5,964 nucleotides of DNA from Treponema sp. (GCA_031278755.1 JAITJV010000123.1:1-5964), one strand, 5' to 3'. Shown: positions 1 through 5,484, counted from the stretch's first letter. The notes: a model not told the origin generated them from the sequence alone. Translations and numbers: made by a program.

Positions 1-180
1 AGCCCTGATTGTGACGCGGAAGCCGTTCCTCAAGGCGGCGGAACGGTTCCACGCGGTTACGCAGCTAAGGCGTAATCGTAACTGTCGTTGTTGGCAGTTA
101 AAGTTTTGCCGAATCAGGAGATCGGCGCTCCACCTGCAGTCTGTACCCCGAACCGCACCAGTCGAAACCGGTGCACCCCC
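1..180 (-). ncRNA. ssrA: tmRNA (transfer-messenger RNA), 5' part, 3' end outside window
   Basis: Rescues ribosomes stalled on mRNAs without a stop codon: it acts first as an alanyl-tRNA mimic and then as template for a degradation tag, working with SmpB. Read on the minus strand, the RNA begins GGGGGUGCACC followed by GGUUUCGACUGG, the conserved 5' acceptor strand and D-like UUCGAC motif. The spacing from the first GGGG to UUCGAC matches that of other bacterial tmRNAs, so 180 is taken as the mature 5' end. A compact H-type pseudoknot (PK1) lies before the tag: plus-strand 108-112 pairs with 122-126, and 117-120 pairs with 128-131. After the tag stop, 23-29 pairs with 40-46, extended by 15-21 with 47-55 around a small bulge, forming the post-tag helix. 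The remaining pseudoknots and the 3' acceptor and T arm are beyond base 1. The identification is secure; the exact 5' end is inferred. Confidence 0.95.
57..95 (-). other. tmRNA tag-peptide reading frame, ANNDSYDYALAA
   Basis: The resume codon GCC at 95-93 is followed by AAC AAC GAC AGT TAC GAT TAC GCC TTA GCT GCG and a TAA stop at 59-57. The encoded tag ends in the hydrophobic ALAA degron recognised by ClpXP-type proteases in other bacteria. The frame sits between PK1 and the post-tag helix, as it should in tmRNA. From memory it differs from the T. pallidum tag at two positions (N for S and Y for F), which supports a treponemal origin. Confidence 0.93.
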
Positions 181-218
181 GGATACTTAAGGATTCCCCG
201 GAAGTTCCCCGGCCGGAA

Positions 219-251
219 TCTGTCCATAAAGCCGGTTACTTTGTGGACAGA
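219..251 (-). other. Stem-loop in the tmRNA precursor leader
   Basis: Bases 219-226 (TCTGTCCA) pair perfectly with 244-251 (TGGACAGA). After one mismatch, 228-231 pairs with 239-242, leaving a 7-base loop. The outer strand begins at about the transcription start predicted from the promoter at 258-286, so the precursor would start as a hairpin, about 70 bases ahead of the mature 5' end at 180. RNase P normally removes tmRNA leaders. The repeat could instead be a protein-binding operator over the start site; sequence alone cannot decide. Confidence 0.5.
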
Positions 252-257
252 CATTAA

Positions 258-286
258 CTATAATTCAGGAAAAGATCCCTTGTCAA
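258..286 (-). promoter_or_regulatory. Sigma-70-type promoter of tmRNA
   Basis: On the minus strand a perfect TTGACA (286-281) is followed, after exactly 17 bases, by TTATAG (263-258). Transcription should start near 251 and run into the tmRNA at 180. A consensus -35 and ideal spacing suit an abundant stable RNA. An A/T palindrome at 314-329 lies further upstream. Confidence 0.8.
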
Positions 287-313
287 TGACATGAGCCGCG
301 GGGCCGAAAAGCC

Positions 314-329
314 AAAAAAATATTTTTTT
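314..329. repeat. A7-TA-T7 palindrome between divergent transcription units
   Basis: Seven A, then TA, then seven T form a perfect 16-base palindrome between the tmRNA promoter and the start of the plus-strand gene at 369. Such tracts bend DNA and can stimulate nearby promoters, but its distance from the tmRNA -35 (about 28 bases) is larger than a classical UP element. No role is demonstrated. Confidence 0.4.
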
Positions 330-331
330 CC

Positions 332-360
332 TTGATATTTCCTCTTTTACAGGATAGGGT
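332..360 (+). promoter_or_regulatory. Weak candidate promoter for the 369 gene
   Basis: TTGATA (332-337) and TAGGGT (355-360) are separated by 17 bases. The -10 matches the consensus poorly. If used, transcription would begin at about 367, giving an almost leaderless mRNA for a GTG start at 369, or a leader of under 40 bases for an ATG start at 405. Confidence 0.25.
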
Positions 361-368
361 AGAGGTAT

Positions 369-1355
369 GTGTCTCTTGTCCACTCAAAAGCAAAGCGGGT
401 CCTGATGCTGAACGAAGAAGAAGAGCGGCTGATTGAAGATATTGAAGCCTGGCTTGAAACGCATTTTCCTGAAGACTTACTGATTGCAAGAAAACAGCTT
501 GACTGCCTCCATTCTCTTGGTAATGCGGTTTTGCTTTACCCTTCGGTTCGTGAGACGCAGTTTCTCAGGGGCGTGATCCGGAATGAAGACAAACTTATCG
601 AATCCCTCTTTGCGTTTTCTTCCGGTTCCCATCTGCTCCACGTCCCCACAAAGGTAGTGGCAATGCGGAGTTTTCTTGTAGCCAAATTCCACGCTTTTTC
701 CCTCCTTTCCATTTTATGCCGGGAGGAGGAAAAATATTTTGCCGTACTGAGAAGCATTGTCTTTTCCGTGGTTTGTACCCTGATGGCCGATGAAGTGTAC
801 ATCTCCTGCCTTGAAGATCCTGTTTTTCCGAAGGAAATCAAGACGAACCTTGCGGACGATCTTATCTCATTGTGGGACAGCGGAACCGATCCCCGGGCCA
901 TACGGCATCTTTCGGCCCTTAAGGCCCTCTGGACCGCCCGCGACGGCGCGCCGCCCAGTTTTGGGACCATGAACGGCTCAAGCGAATTGATCCGCATAAC
1001 CATGGACATGGGCGATGACTGGCATAGCTTTCTTATTGCCGAATCCGGCAGTGAGGAATGCAAGTGGGCCCTTGAGGAATTTCTTTTCGGTCTTTCTTAC
1101 GAAGAAATACAGGAAGTTCGTTCCCGGCTCATACGTTTCGGCATTTCCGCCATAGACGGGAATGAGCTGCGCTCTTACCTCGGTTCCAGGCCGGCCTTCT
1201 CCATGGTAAAAGACGCCGAGCCCAGGGACATCTACGATTTTTTTGTGGACAGGAGAGACGCCGCGCTTTTCCGAAAAAAAACCAACGCTCCCGGCCCCCG
1301 GCATACCCTGGAAGAACTCTACCTCAAATACCGCATTCTTCTGGAACGGAAATAA
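369..1355 (+). CDS. Conserved-looking hypothetical protein, function unknown
   Basis: I do not recognise this 328-residue protein. It has no signal peptide and no convincing membrane helix, so it should be cytoplasmic. It is mostly predicted helix, with an acidic start (NEEEERLIEDIEAWLE), a hydrophobic, cysteine-containing middle (about 100-148), a linker near 188-205 (DGAPPSFGTMNG), and a charged C-terminal part with an EELYLKYRILLERK end. No nucleotide-binding, metal-binding or DNA-binding motif stands out. The start is uncertain: GTG at 369 has AGAGG only 3 bases upstream and GGATAGGG 9 bases upstream. ATG at 405 (codon 13) is the alternative but has a weaker ribosome site. An ATG at 367 is in another frame and stops after 12 codons. 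Codon use looks ordinary along the whole frame, and the many charged helices make it a believable real gene. It converges on the chemotaxis gene, leaving 6 bases between stop codons. Confidence 0.8.
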   Translation: MSLVHSKAKRVLMLNEEEERLIEDIEAWLETHFPEDLLIARKQLDCLHSLGNAVLLYPSVRETQFLRGVIRNEDKLIESLFAFSSGSHLLHVPTKVVAMRSFLVAKFHAFSLLSILCREEEKYFAVLRSIVFSVVCTLMADEVYISCLEDPVFPKEIKTNLADDLISLWDSGTDPRAIRHLSALKALWTARDGAPPSFGTMNGSSELIRITMDMGDDWHSFLIAESGSEECKWALEEFLFGLSYEEIQEVRSRLIRFGISAIDGNELRSYLGSRPAFSMVKDAEPRDIYDFFVDRRDAALFRKKTNAPGPRHTLEELYLKYRILLERK

Positions 1356-1373
1356 CCCTGATTACGGCAGGGT
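1355..1373. terminator. Small hairpin between convergent genes, possible weak bidirectional terminator
   Basis: ACCCTG (1355-1360) pairs with CAGGGT (1368-1373) around a 7-base loop. It starts on the last base of the plus-strand stop codon, and its loop contains the stop codon of the minus-strand gene. The T-run on the plus strand (1383-1388) comes only after a 9-base gap, and on the minus strand only TTATTT follows, so termination would be weak in either direction. Confidence 0.3.
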
Positions 1374-2966
1374 CAGAGGCGGTTTTTTGACCGCCACTTC
1401 CCTGCTGTCTGAGTATACAATTTCTTTTGCTTTTTCCTGATCGGCGCTGTGCGCCTCCGCGGGAACGCCGTCCGCGGACAAAGCAGGGACGGCGGGGCGC
1501 GCGTCCGGCGTTGCGGCCGCAGGCGCCCCGGCGGGCGCCTTTGGAGCCGGCGGTTCCTTTGGGGGTTGAGGAGGCGGGGCGGGGCTGTTGACCGGAAGGC
1601 CGGGCAGCGCTTTTTCCAGATTCCCGGTTTCTTCAAGGTTTGAAAGGAAAAGATTCCAGGCGCCCCTGACTTTTTCCAGTATTTCCTCGATCCCCGAGTG
1701 AATTTCTTTGATCCCCGTTCCTGTTTTACCGCTGAGGGCCAGTATCTGTTCAAGCCCCGCTTTGACAGGTTCCCGGGGATCTTCTTCAACGGCGTCAGCC
1801 CCTTCGCCCCCTTCCGGGGAAACTGTGTTCCGCATGGATTCGCCTGATCCGCCGCAAACGGTCCATGCCCGGGAATCCGCTTTCGCGGGGGATGCCTGCG
1901 GCGGGATTGTTGATTCCATGACGTCCTGATGTATGCCGTTTAACGCTTCGGCGAGTCCGGACATCTCTCCGGAAACCGCATTGAACATTTCAACAGAAGT
2001 TCCGCTGGCCGTAAGGGCTTCCTGAGTCTTTCTGTTAATTCCGGCAAGTTCTTCTTTTATTCTGTCGGCGTTTTCCCGTGTTGATTCGGCGAGTTTGCGT
2101 ATTTCATCGGCTACCACGGCAAAACCCGCTCCGGCCTGGCCGGCATGGGCGCTTTCGATGGCGGCGTTAAGGGAAAGGATGTTGGTCTGTTCGGCTATTT
2201 TATTGATAAGGGCCAGCATTTCGGCTATTTTCCCCACTTCGCGGCCTATGTCCCCTACAATATCGTTTATCTGTCTTGACTGTTCTTCGCCTGAACTTAT
2301 TTCGTCCCGCAGCCTTTCGGCCCTGCCGGCGCTTTCACGTATACGCCCGGCCGCGGCCGACGATTTTTCCGCGGCTTCGGAAAGGCGGCCCGCCGCTTCT
2401 TCTAAAAGTTCCCTTTCCCCCGAACCGATCCGGGAACGTTCCTCAATACCGCCAAGGGCGTTCAGCGCCGCTTTTGCCGCCGCCTCAATCCCGGAAAGCC
2501 GGCTTGCCACGCCGTCTATTGTTTGTTCCATGCGGCCGAGGACGGCTTCCTGTTCCCTTCTTTCATTTTGAAGCGTATTTTGTACGGCGCGGCTTTCTGA
2601 TATGTGAAACGCAAGCCCTTCAAAAAATTTTCCGAGGGCCCGGAGGGACTCTGCAAGAGGGGCATAGGCTTGTTCTGATTTTCCGGCGCCGGGCCGGCGC
2701 GCAGGACCGTCCGCGGGGGCGCTGAAATTTCTTTCCGAAAGGGGCCGGATCAGTGTTTCAAGAGATGAAAGACGGACAAGGAGCCTTCTGATGCAGGACA
2801 GCAGCGTTACAAGCCCCGCCGTTAAAATTGCCGCGGCAACAAAACCGCCGGGGAAGCCCCCCTCCGCCGGAAGGCGGCTCAGGATCAGCACCGCAAAGGC
2901 GGCCGCCGCAAAGGCCAGAGAGAGAAAAAGAAAGGGGAGGAATTTTTTTCCGTTATTGTTTTTCAT
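1362..2966 (-). CDS. Methyl-accepting chemotaxis-type transducer with almost no periplasmic domain
   Basis: A 534-residue membrane transducer expected to signal through CheW and CheA. Two hydrophobic helices (about 9-30 and 41-59) flank a loop of only some ten residues, so there is no extracytoplasmic ligand domain. Residues 60-120 look like a HAMP-type linker (RPLSERNF, then [16 protein letters not shown]). A long Ala/Glu-rich coiled coil follows. The highly conserved hairpin tip is at about 254-296, including [19 protein letters not shown] and [16 protein letters not shown], which is diagnostic of the MCP signalling domain. On the return helix about 55 low-complexity residues (352-405, rich in P, G, S) interrupt the coil, which then resumes ([19 protein letters not shown]). 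The C-terminus (about 455-505) is Pro/Ala-rich, and no CheR-docking pentapeptide of the NWETF type ends it. The start ATG lies inside the end of the dCMP deaminase gene (14-base overlap) with only a weak AGAG-type ribosome site, so coupled translation is likely. The family call is firm; the stimulus is unknown. Confidence 0.93.
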   Translation of the reverse strand: MKNNNGKKFLPFLFLSLAFAAAAFAVLILSRLPAEGGFPGGFVAAAILTAGLVTLLSCIRRLLVRLSSLETLIRPLSERNFSAPADGPARRPGAGKSEQAYAPLAESLRALGKFFEGLAFHISESRAVQNTLQNERREQEAVLGRMEQTIDGVASRLSGIEAAAKAALNALGGIEERSRIGSGERELLEEAAGRLSEAAEKSSAAAGRIRESAGRAERLRDEISSGEEQSRQINDIVGDIGREVGKIAEMLALINKIAEQTNILSLNAAIESAHAGQAGAGFAVVADEIRKLAESTRENADRIKEELAGINRKTQEALTASGTSVEMFNAVSGEMSGLAEALNGIHQDVMESTIPPQASPAKADSRAWTVCGGSGESMRNTVSPEGGEGADAVEEDPREPVKAGLEQILALSGKTGTGIKEIHSGIEEILEKVRGAWNLFLSNLEETGNLEKALPGLPVNSPAPPPQPPKEPPAPKAPAGAPAAATPDARPAVPALSADGVPAEAHSADQEKAKEIVYSDSREVAVKKPPLTLP

Positions 2967-3444
2967 ATTGCTCTATTTCATCATGAACGTATTCCAGGGT
3001 GATCCCCGCCATTTTAAACATCACTTCCGAATCCCCGCCGTCGTGGTAGCGGCGCTGGCAGACCACGCGGGTAAGGCCGCAGTTGATGATAAGCATGGCG
3101 CAGGTCCTGCACGGCGTCATGCGGCAGTAAAGCGTCGCCCCCTGTATGGCTATTCCCCGTTTTGCCGCCTGGCAGATGGCGTTCTGTTCTGCGTGGACGG
3201 TTCTGACGCAGTGGGTGGAAACGCTGCCGTCCTCGTGCATCATCTTTTTAAGCTGATGGCCCGCCTCATCACAGTGGGGCAGCCCCGCCGGGGCCCCGAC
3301 ATAACCGGTTACGAGGATCTGGTTATCTTTGGCAATCACACATCCCGAACGCCCCCTGTCGCAGGTCGCCCGCTTGGAGATCGCGTCGCAGACCTCCATA
3401 AAATATTCGTCCCAACTGGGCCTCTTGTAGGGCGTTTCCGACAT
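2953..3444 (-). CDS. dCMP deaminase (ComEB-type deoxycytidylate deaminase)
   Basis: Converts dCMP to dUMP, feeding thymidylate synthesis in the cytoplasm. The 163-residue length is normal for the family. The zinc-dependent cytidine/deoxycytidylate deaminase signature is complete: HAE at 84-86 (catalytic Glu86, zinc ligand His84) and PCRTC at 111-115 (zinc ligands Cys112 and Cys115). Family features before it include [17 protein letters not shown] (25-41) and [12 protein letters not shown] (47-58). Cys28, Cys58, His78 and Cys79 could supply a second, structural zinc site as in phage T4-type enzymes, though that is an inference. ATG at 3444 is preceded by GGAGG (3454-3450) at a 5-base gap, a strong ribosome site that fixes the start. 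Its own promoter candidate is just upstream, and its 3' end overlaps the chemotaxis gene by 14 bases, so the two form an operon. A riboflavin-type or tRNA deaminase is less likely because of the GAPAGLPHC segment typical of dCMP deaminases. Confidence 0.93.
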   Translation of the reverse strand: MSETPYKRPSWDEYFMEVCDAISKRATCDRGRSGCVIAKDNQILVTGYVGAPAGLPHCDEAGHQLKKMMHEDGSVSTHCVRTVHAEQNAICQAAKRGIAIQGATLYCRMTPCRTCAMLIINCGLTRVVCQRRYHDGGDSEVMFKMAGITLEYVHDEIEQYEKQ

Positions 3445-3463
3445 GTTTGCCTCCGTCCTGTTA

Positions 3464-3492
3464 AGTATGGCTGTATTCTAACGGTTTCTCAA
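3464..3492 (-). promoter_or_regulatory. Candidate sigma-70-type promoter of the deaminase-chemotaxis operon
   Basis: On the minus strand TTGAGA (3492-3487) and CATACT (3469-3464) are 17 bases apart, predicting a start at about 3457 and a leader of roughly a dozen bases that includes the GGAGG site at 3454-3450. An overlapping TAGAAT (3480-3475) could be an alternative -10 but lacks a matching -35. The promoter lies just past the terminator of the regulator gene, consistent with an independent unit. Confidence 0.5.
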
Positions 3493-3517
3493 GAAGCATG
3501 AAACTTCCCGCACATGC

Positions 3518-3553
3518 AAAAGCCGGCCGGGAAATATCAATTTCCCGGCCGGC
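3518..3553 (-). terminator. Rho-independent terminator of the GntR-family regulator gene
   Basis: A perfect 14-bp stem (3522-3535 with 3540-3553, GCCGGCCGGGAAAT and its complement) closes a 4-base ATCA loop. On the minus strand it is followed by four T (3521-3518). It begins 39 bases past the regulator's stop codon. On the plus strand the hairpin is followed by CCCTTTT, so it might also stop plus-strand transcription, but no plus gene precedes it. Confidence 0.85.
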
Positions 3554-3592
3554 CCCTTTTCGTTCCGCACGGCGTGGACCCTTCACAACGAA

Positions 3593-4348
3593 TCAACGGA
3601 AAATATCCACGGTGAATTTATTCATGTCGCCGCGGTACCGGGCGATGGAAAATTCAACAGGCAGGGGGGCGTCTTCGGAGTAGGCTATGGTTTTTACAAG
3701 GCTCAGGGCTTTATTTCTGGCAATTTGAAGCAGTTCCGCGTCTTTTTTACAGGCGTTGATCGCTTCGATTTCCCTTCTTACCCGGCTGATCCGCACATGG
3801 CAGAGTTTTTCCAGTGAATCGTAGAGGGATTTTACGCTGAAATCAACTTTCATCAGTTTGCGGTATTGCTCACAGGGAAGAAAAGTATCCACATAGACCA
3901 GGGGAATATTATCAGCAAGACGGAGGCGTCCAAGGTGAATAAGATGGGCGTCCAGGGGAATTTCCAGTTTTTCATTGGCTTCCTGGGGGCCGGGAAGTTC
4001 TTCAAGAACCATGACCGTCGTTTTGGGGGTAAGTCCTTTGGAAATCATCTCCCTGTTAAACGATTCGAGCTTGCTGAAAAAACGTTCTTCCACCTTGGGT
4101 TTGGAGACAAAGGTTCCTTTGCCCTTATAGCGGCTTAAATATCCCTCCGACACCAGCTCGCTGAAGGCCTGCCGTATGGTAGGGCGCGAAACATACAGCA
4201 GTTCGCAGAGTTCGTTTTCCGGCGGAAGCATGGTCCCTTCCTTGAGCACCGCCTCTTCTATGAGAGTATAAATCTGCTTCTTTAGCTGGTAATACAGGGG
4301 AATAGGCACATTCTTGTCAAGTTTAATCAGTTCTTTCAGATGCGCCAT
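3593..4348 (-). CDS. GntR-family (HutC/UTRA subfamily) transcriptional regulator
   Basis: A 251-residue DNA-binding regulator, usual size for the HutC subfamily. The N-terminal winged helix-turn-helix spans about 15-82: PIPLYYQLKKQI opens it, LPPENELCELLYVSRPTIRQAF (41-62) is the helix-turn-helix, and RYKGKGTFV (73-81) is the wing; all are close to family consensus. The UTRA effector domain covers about 92-248, ending in the typical VEFSIARYRGD...FTVDI pattern. UTRA domains bind small ligands, often sugar phosphates such as GlcN6P in NagR, or urocanate in HutC, and ligand binding usually relieves repression. The ligand cannot be read from this sequence. ATG at 4348 has GGAGT (4359-4355) six bases upstream, fixing the start. 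The gene stands alone: its own promoter upstream, a strong terminator downstream, and no sugar-utilisation gene next to it in the window. It may control genes elsewhere or its own divergent region. Confidence 0.92.
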   Translation of the reverse strand: MAHLKELIKLDKNVPIPLYYQLKKQIYTLIEEAVLKEGTMLPPENELCELLYVSRPTIRQAFSELVSEGYLSRYKGKGTFVSKPKVEERFFSKLESFNREMISKGLTPKTTVMVLEELPGPQEANEKLEIPLDAHLIHLGRLRLADNIPLVYVDTFLPCEQYRKLMKVDFSVKSLYDSLEKLCHVRISRVRREIEAINACKKDAELLQIARNKALSLVKTIAYSEDAPLPVEFSIARYRGDMNKFTVDIFR

Positions 4349-4371
4349 CGCCGGACTCCTTTTTCTGAAAT

Positions 4372-4401
4372 ATTTTATCTGCGCCCCGGATCATTCGTCA
4401 A
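4372..4401 (-). promoter_or_regulatory. Promoter of the GntR-family regulator gene
   Basis: Minus-strand TTGACG (4401-4396) and TAAAAT (4377-4372) are separated by 18 bases. Transcription should start near 4365, giving a leader of about 17 bases that carries the GGAGT ribosome site. I see no clear palindromic operator of the HutC type overlapping it, so autoregulation is not visible. Confidence 0.65.
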
Positions 4402-4473
4402 GGCGTTTACCGCGGGCGGTTCCCGGCCCGGCCCTTTTCGGGCGGCGCGCGGGGTTCTGACGGGGAAGTCCGG
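4402..4473. other. GC-rich stretch without a recognisable feature
   Basis: Between the regulator promoter and the terminator-like hairpin lies very GC-rich DNA with several short self-complementary runs, for example GCCC and GGGC around TTTTC near 4430-4442. I see no frame with a ribosome site and no promoter match on the plus strand that would explain the hairpin downstream. Confidence 0.4.
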
Positions 4474-4512
4474 AAAGACGGCCAAAAAAACGGCGCGAAT
4501 CGTCTTTTTTTT
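4474..4512 (+). terminator. Orphan terminator-like hairpin facing plus
   Basis: AAAGACG (4474-4480) pairs with CGTCTTT (4501-4507). Inside it GCC (4481-4483) can pair with GGC (4492-4494) across an A-rich loop, leaving GCGAAT unpaired on one side. Eight T follow the GTC (4505-4512), as in intrinsic terminators. No plus-strand gene ends here, because the neighbouring gene is on the minus strand. It may end an unseen small or antisense RNA, or insulate the plus-strand promoter. The bulge makes the stem less than ideal. Confidence 0.45.
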
Positions 4513-4538
4513 GCACATTATTCGATTTTTTGTAGTAT
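4511..4538 (+). promoter_or_regulatory. Upstream promoter candidate for the LysM protein gene
   Basis: TTGCAC (4511-4516) and TAGTAT (4533-4538) lie 16 bases apart in an A/T-rich stretch. A perfect TATAAT at 4541-4546 is another possible -10, though the matching -35 (TTATTC, 4518-4523) is poor. The same A/T block also contains TATAAT on the minus strand (4544-4539), with a weak -35. The -35 overlaps the T-run of the terminator-like hairpin. Confidence 0.4.
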
Positions 4539-4560
4539 ATTATAATAATATTGAATTTTA

Positions 4561-4585
4561 CAGGAAAAATGTTGCTTTTTTCCTG
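4561..4585 (+). repeat. Inverted repeat in the leader of the LysM protein gene
   Basis: CAGGAAAAA (4561-4569) and TTTTTCCTG (4577-4585) are perfect complements around a 7-base loop. It lies just after the start point expected from the upstream promoter and overlaps the -35 of the second promoter candidate. That position would suit either an operator or a 5' mRNA hairpin. Confidence 0.5.
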
Positions 4586-4600
4586 AAAGAGAGGTATATA
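4572..4600 (+). promoter_or_regulatory. Downstream promoter candidate for the LysM protein gene
   Basis: TTGCTT (4572-4577) and TATATA (4595-4600) are 17 bases apart, predicting a start at about 4607 and a leader of some 43 bases. Its match is comparable to the upstream candidate, so tandem promoters are possible. The -35 lies within the 4561-4585 inverted repeat, so a protein bound there would block this promoter. Confidence 0.4.
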
Positions 4601-4649
4601 TATTTCTGATATTTATAAAAAAAGGACAAAATACCGATAATGAACCGAT

Positions 4650-5480
4650 ATGAATTACCGATGCAGCATTTTCTCCCTTTTCCTGCTCACGGCTGTTTTT
4701 TCTTTTGCGGAAGATGCGGTTCATGTGGTGGCGGGGGGGGAAACGGTTTATTCCATTTCCCGTTCCTTCAAAATAAGCCCGGAGGAACTCATGCGGCATA
4801 ACAATATCACCGACGCTTCACGGCTGCAGATAGGAATGCGCCTCCGTGTTCCCCGGGGAACGGGCGGCTCCGGATCCGCGGAAGGAACGGCGGCGTATAC
4901 CGAATACCGGGTTGTCAAAAACGATACATTGTACAGTATAGCCCGGACAAACGGGATAAGCCTTGAAACCCTGCGAAACGCCAACGGTTTTGCGGCGGAT
5001 TATGTTCTTAAAACGGGGGATATTGTCCGTATTCCCCGTTCCGAAGCTCCCCGCACGGCGCAGGAGGCTTCCCGCGCCGTACCTGCTCCGCTTCCGCGGT
5101 CCACGGCGTCACGAACCGTAGATACGGGCCTCCGCTGGCCGGTACAGCCAAGGGAAAGCGCCTATTTAACGGGGAAACTTTTCGGGGTTGTTTTAACCGG
5201 TGAAAAAACGGAGGCGGTAAAGAGTCTTACCCAGGGAAAGGTCGTCTCCGCGGGGCCGTACCGGGGTTTCGGCAAGGTAGCTATTGTGGAAGTAACGGGA
5301 GGATACTTATATGTTTACGGGGGCTGTGAAAGTCTGTCGGTTAAGGAGGGCGACAAAGTCGGGCCGGGAACTGAATTGGGAAAGCTGGGAATAGACGCTG
5401 TTTCGGAGAAACCGCAGCTCTTTTTTCTGGTGTATCGGAGTAATACCCCCATTGATCCGGCCAAAGCTCCCAGGGCATAA
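4650..5480 (+). CDS. Exported two-LysM protein with degenerate LytM/M23 domain (NlpD-like)
   Basis: A 276-residue envelope protein, probably peptidoglycan-bound. Residues 1-20 form a signal peptide (hydrophobic IFSLFLLTAVFSFA, then ED), fitting signal peptidase I cleavage after Ala20; no lipobox cysteine follows. LysM domain 1 covers about 24-68 (GGETVYSISRSF ... LQIGMRLRVP) and LysM 2 about 85-129 (KNDTLYSIARTNGIS ... LKTGDIVRIP). A Pro/Ala/Arg linker leads to a LytM-like fold at about 160-271 (GKVVSAGPYRGFGKVAIVEV, VKEGDKVGPGTELGKLG). The zinc ligands of active M23 peptidases are absent: the usual HLHF is QLFF (256-259) and YAH is YGG (223-225). It is therefore probably not a hydrolase but an amidase activator like NlpD/EnvC, an inference. 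An in-frame stop at 4641 forces the start to be ATG 4650 or later, and only 4650 keeps the signal peptide. The nearest purine-rich site (AAGGA, 4622-4626) is over 20 bases away, which is unusual. A G8 run lies at 4733-4740. A sigma-factor gene follows after 80 bases with no strong terminator between. Confidence 0.88.
   Translation: MNYRCSIFSLFLLTAVFSFAEDAVHVVAGGETVYSISRSFKISPEELMRHNNITDASRLQIGMRLRVPRGTGGSGSAEGTAAYTEYRVVKNDTLYSIARTNGISLETLRNANGFAADYVLKTGDIVRIPRSEAPRTAQEASRAVPAPLPRSTASRTVDTGLRWPVQPRESAYLTGKLFGVVLTGEKTEAVKSLTQGKVVSAGPYRGFGKVAIVEVTGGYLYVYGGCESLSVKEGDKVGPGTELGKLGIDAVSEKPQLFFLVYRSNTPIDPAKAPRA
4733..4740 (+). repeat. Run of eight G inside the LysM protein gene
   Basis: The run covers the last base of Ala28, both Gly29 and Gly30 codons and the first base of Glu31, just after the signal peptide. 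Loss of one G would lead to a stop at 4774-4776; gain of one G to a stop at 4799-4801. Length change would therefore switch the protein off either way. Poly-G tracts are known to vary in length in T. pallidum. Confidence 0.8.
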
Positions 5481-5484
5481 GAGG

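Noticed and set aside
259..264. TATAAT on the plus strand as a promoter for the 369 gene
   Set aside because: No acceptable -35 lies at 16-18 bases (the TTGTGG at 241-246 is only 12 away). The motif overlaps the well-formed minus-strand tmRNA -10.
88..294. 68-codon plus-strand open frame
   Set aside because: It lies across the tmRNA, its leader and its promoter on the opposite strand.
536..1063. 175-codon minus-strand open frame
   Set aside because: Antisense to the 369-1355 frame, with no ribosome site or motif; the plus-strand frame is longer and has more protein-like composition.
1378..1395. GGCGGT/ACCGCC hairpin with T-rich loop near the end of the chemotaxis gene
   Set aside because: It lies inside the coding sequence, the T-run is in the loop rather than after the stem, and codon constraints explain it.
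1449..1643. GC-rich stretch that could suggest a foreign insert or repeat array
   Set aside because: It encodes the Pro/Ala-rich tail of the chemotaxis protein in frame; no repeat unit or insertion ends are visible.
2095..2571. 158-codon plus-strand open frame, Ser/Ala/Arg-rich
   Set aside because: Antisense shadow of the MCP signalling domain; composition reflects the GC-rich coiled-coil codons.
2791..3501. 236-codon open frame on the plus strand
   Set aside because: It runs antisense to the dCMP deaminase and the start of the chemotaxis gene, both with clear family motifs, has no ribosome site, and its protein is unlike anything known.
4340..4609. 89-codon plus-strand open frame in the regulator-LysM gap
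   Set aside because: It crosses the regulator promoter, the terminator-like hairpin and the LysM promoters, and has no ribosome site.
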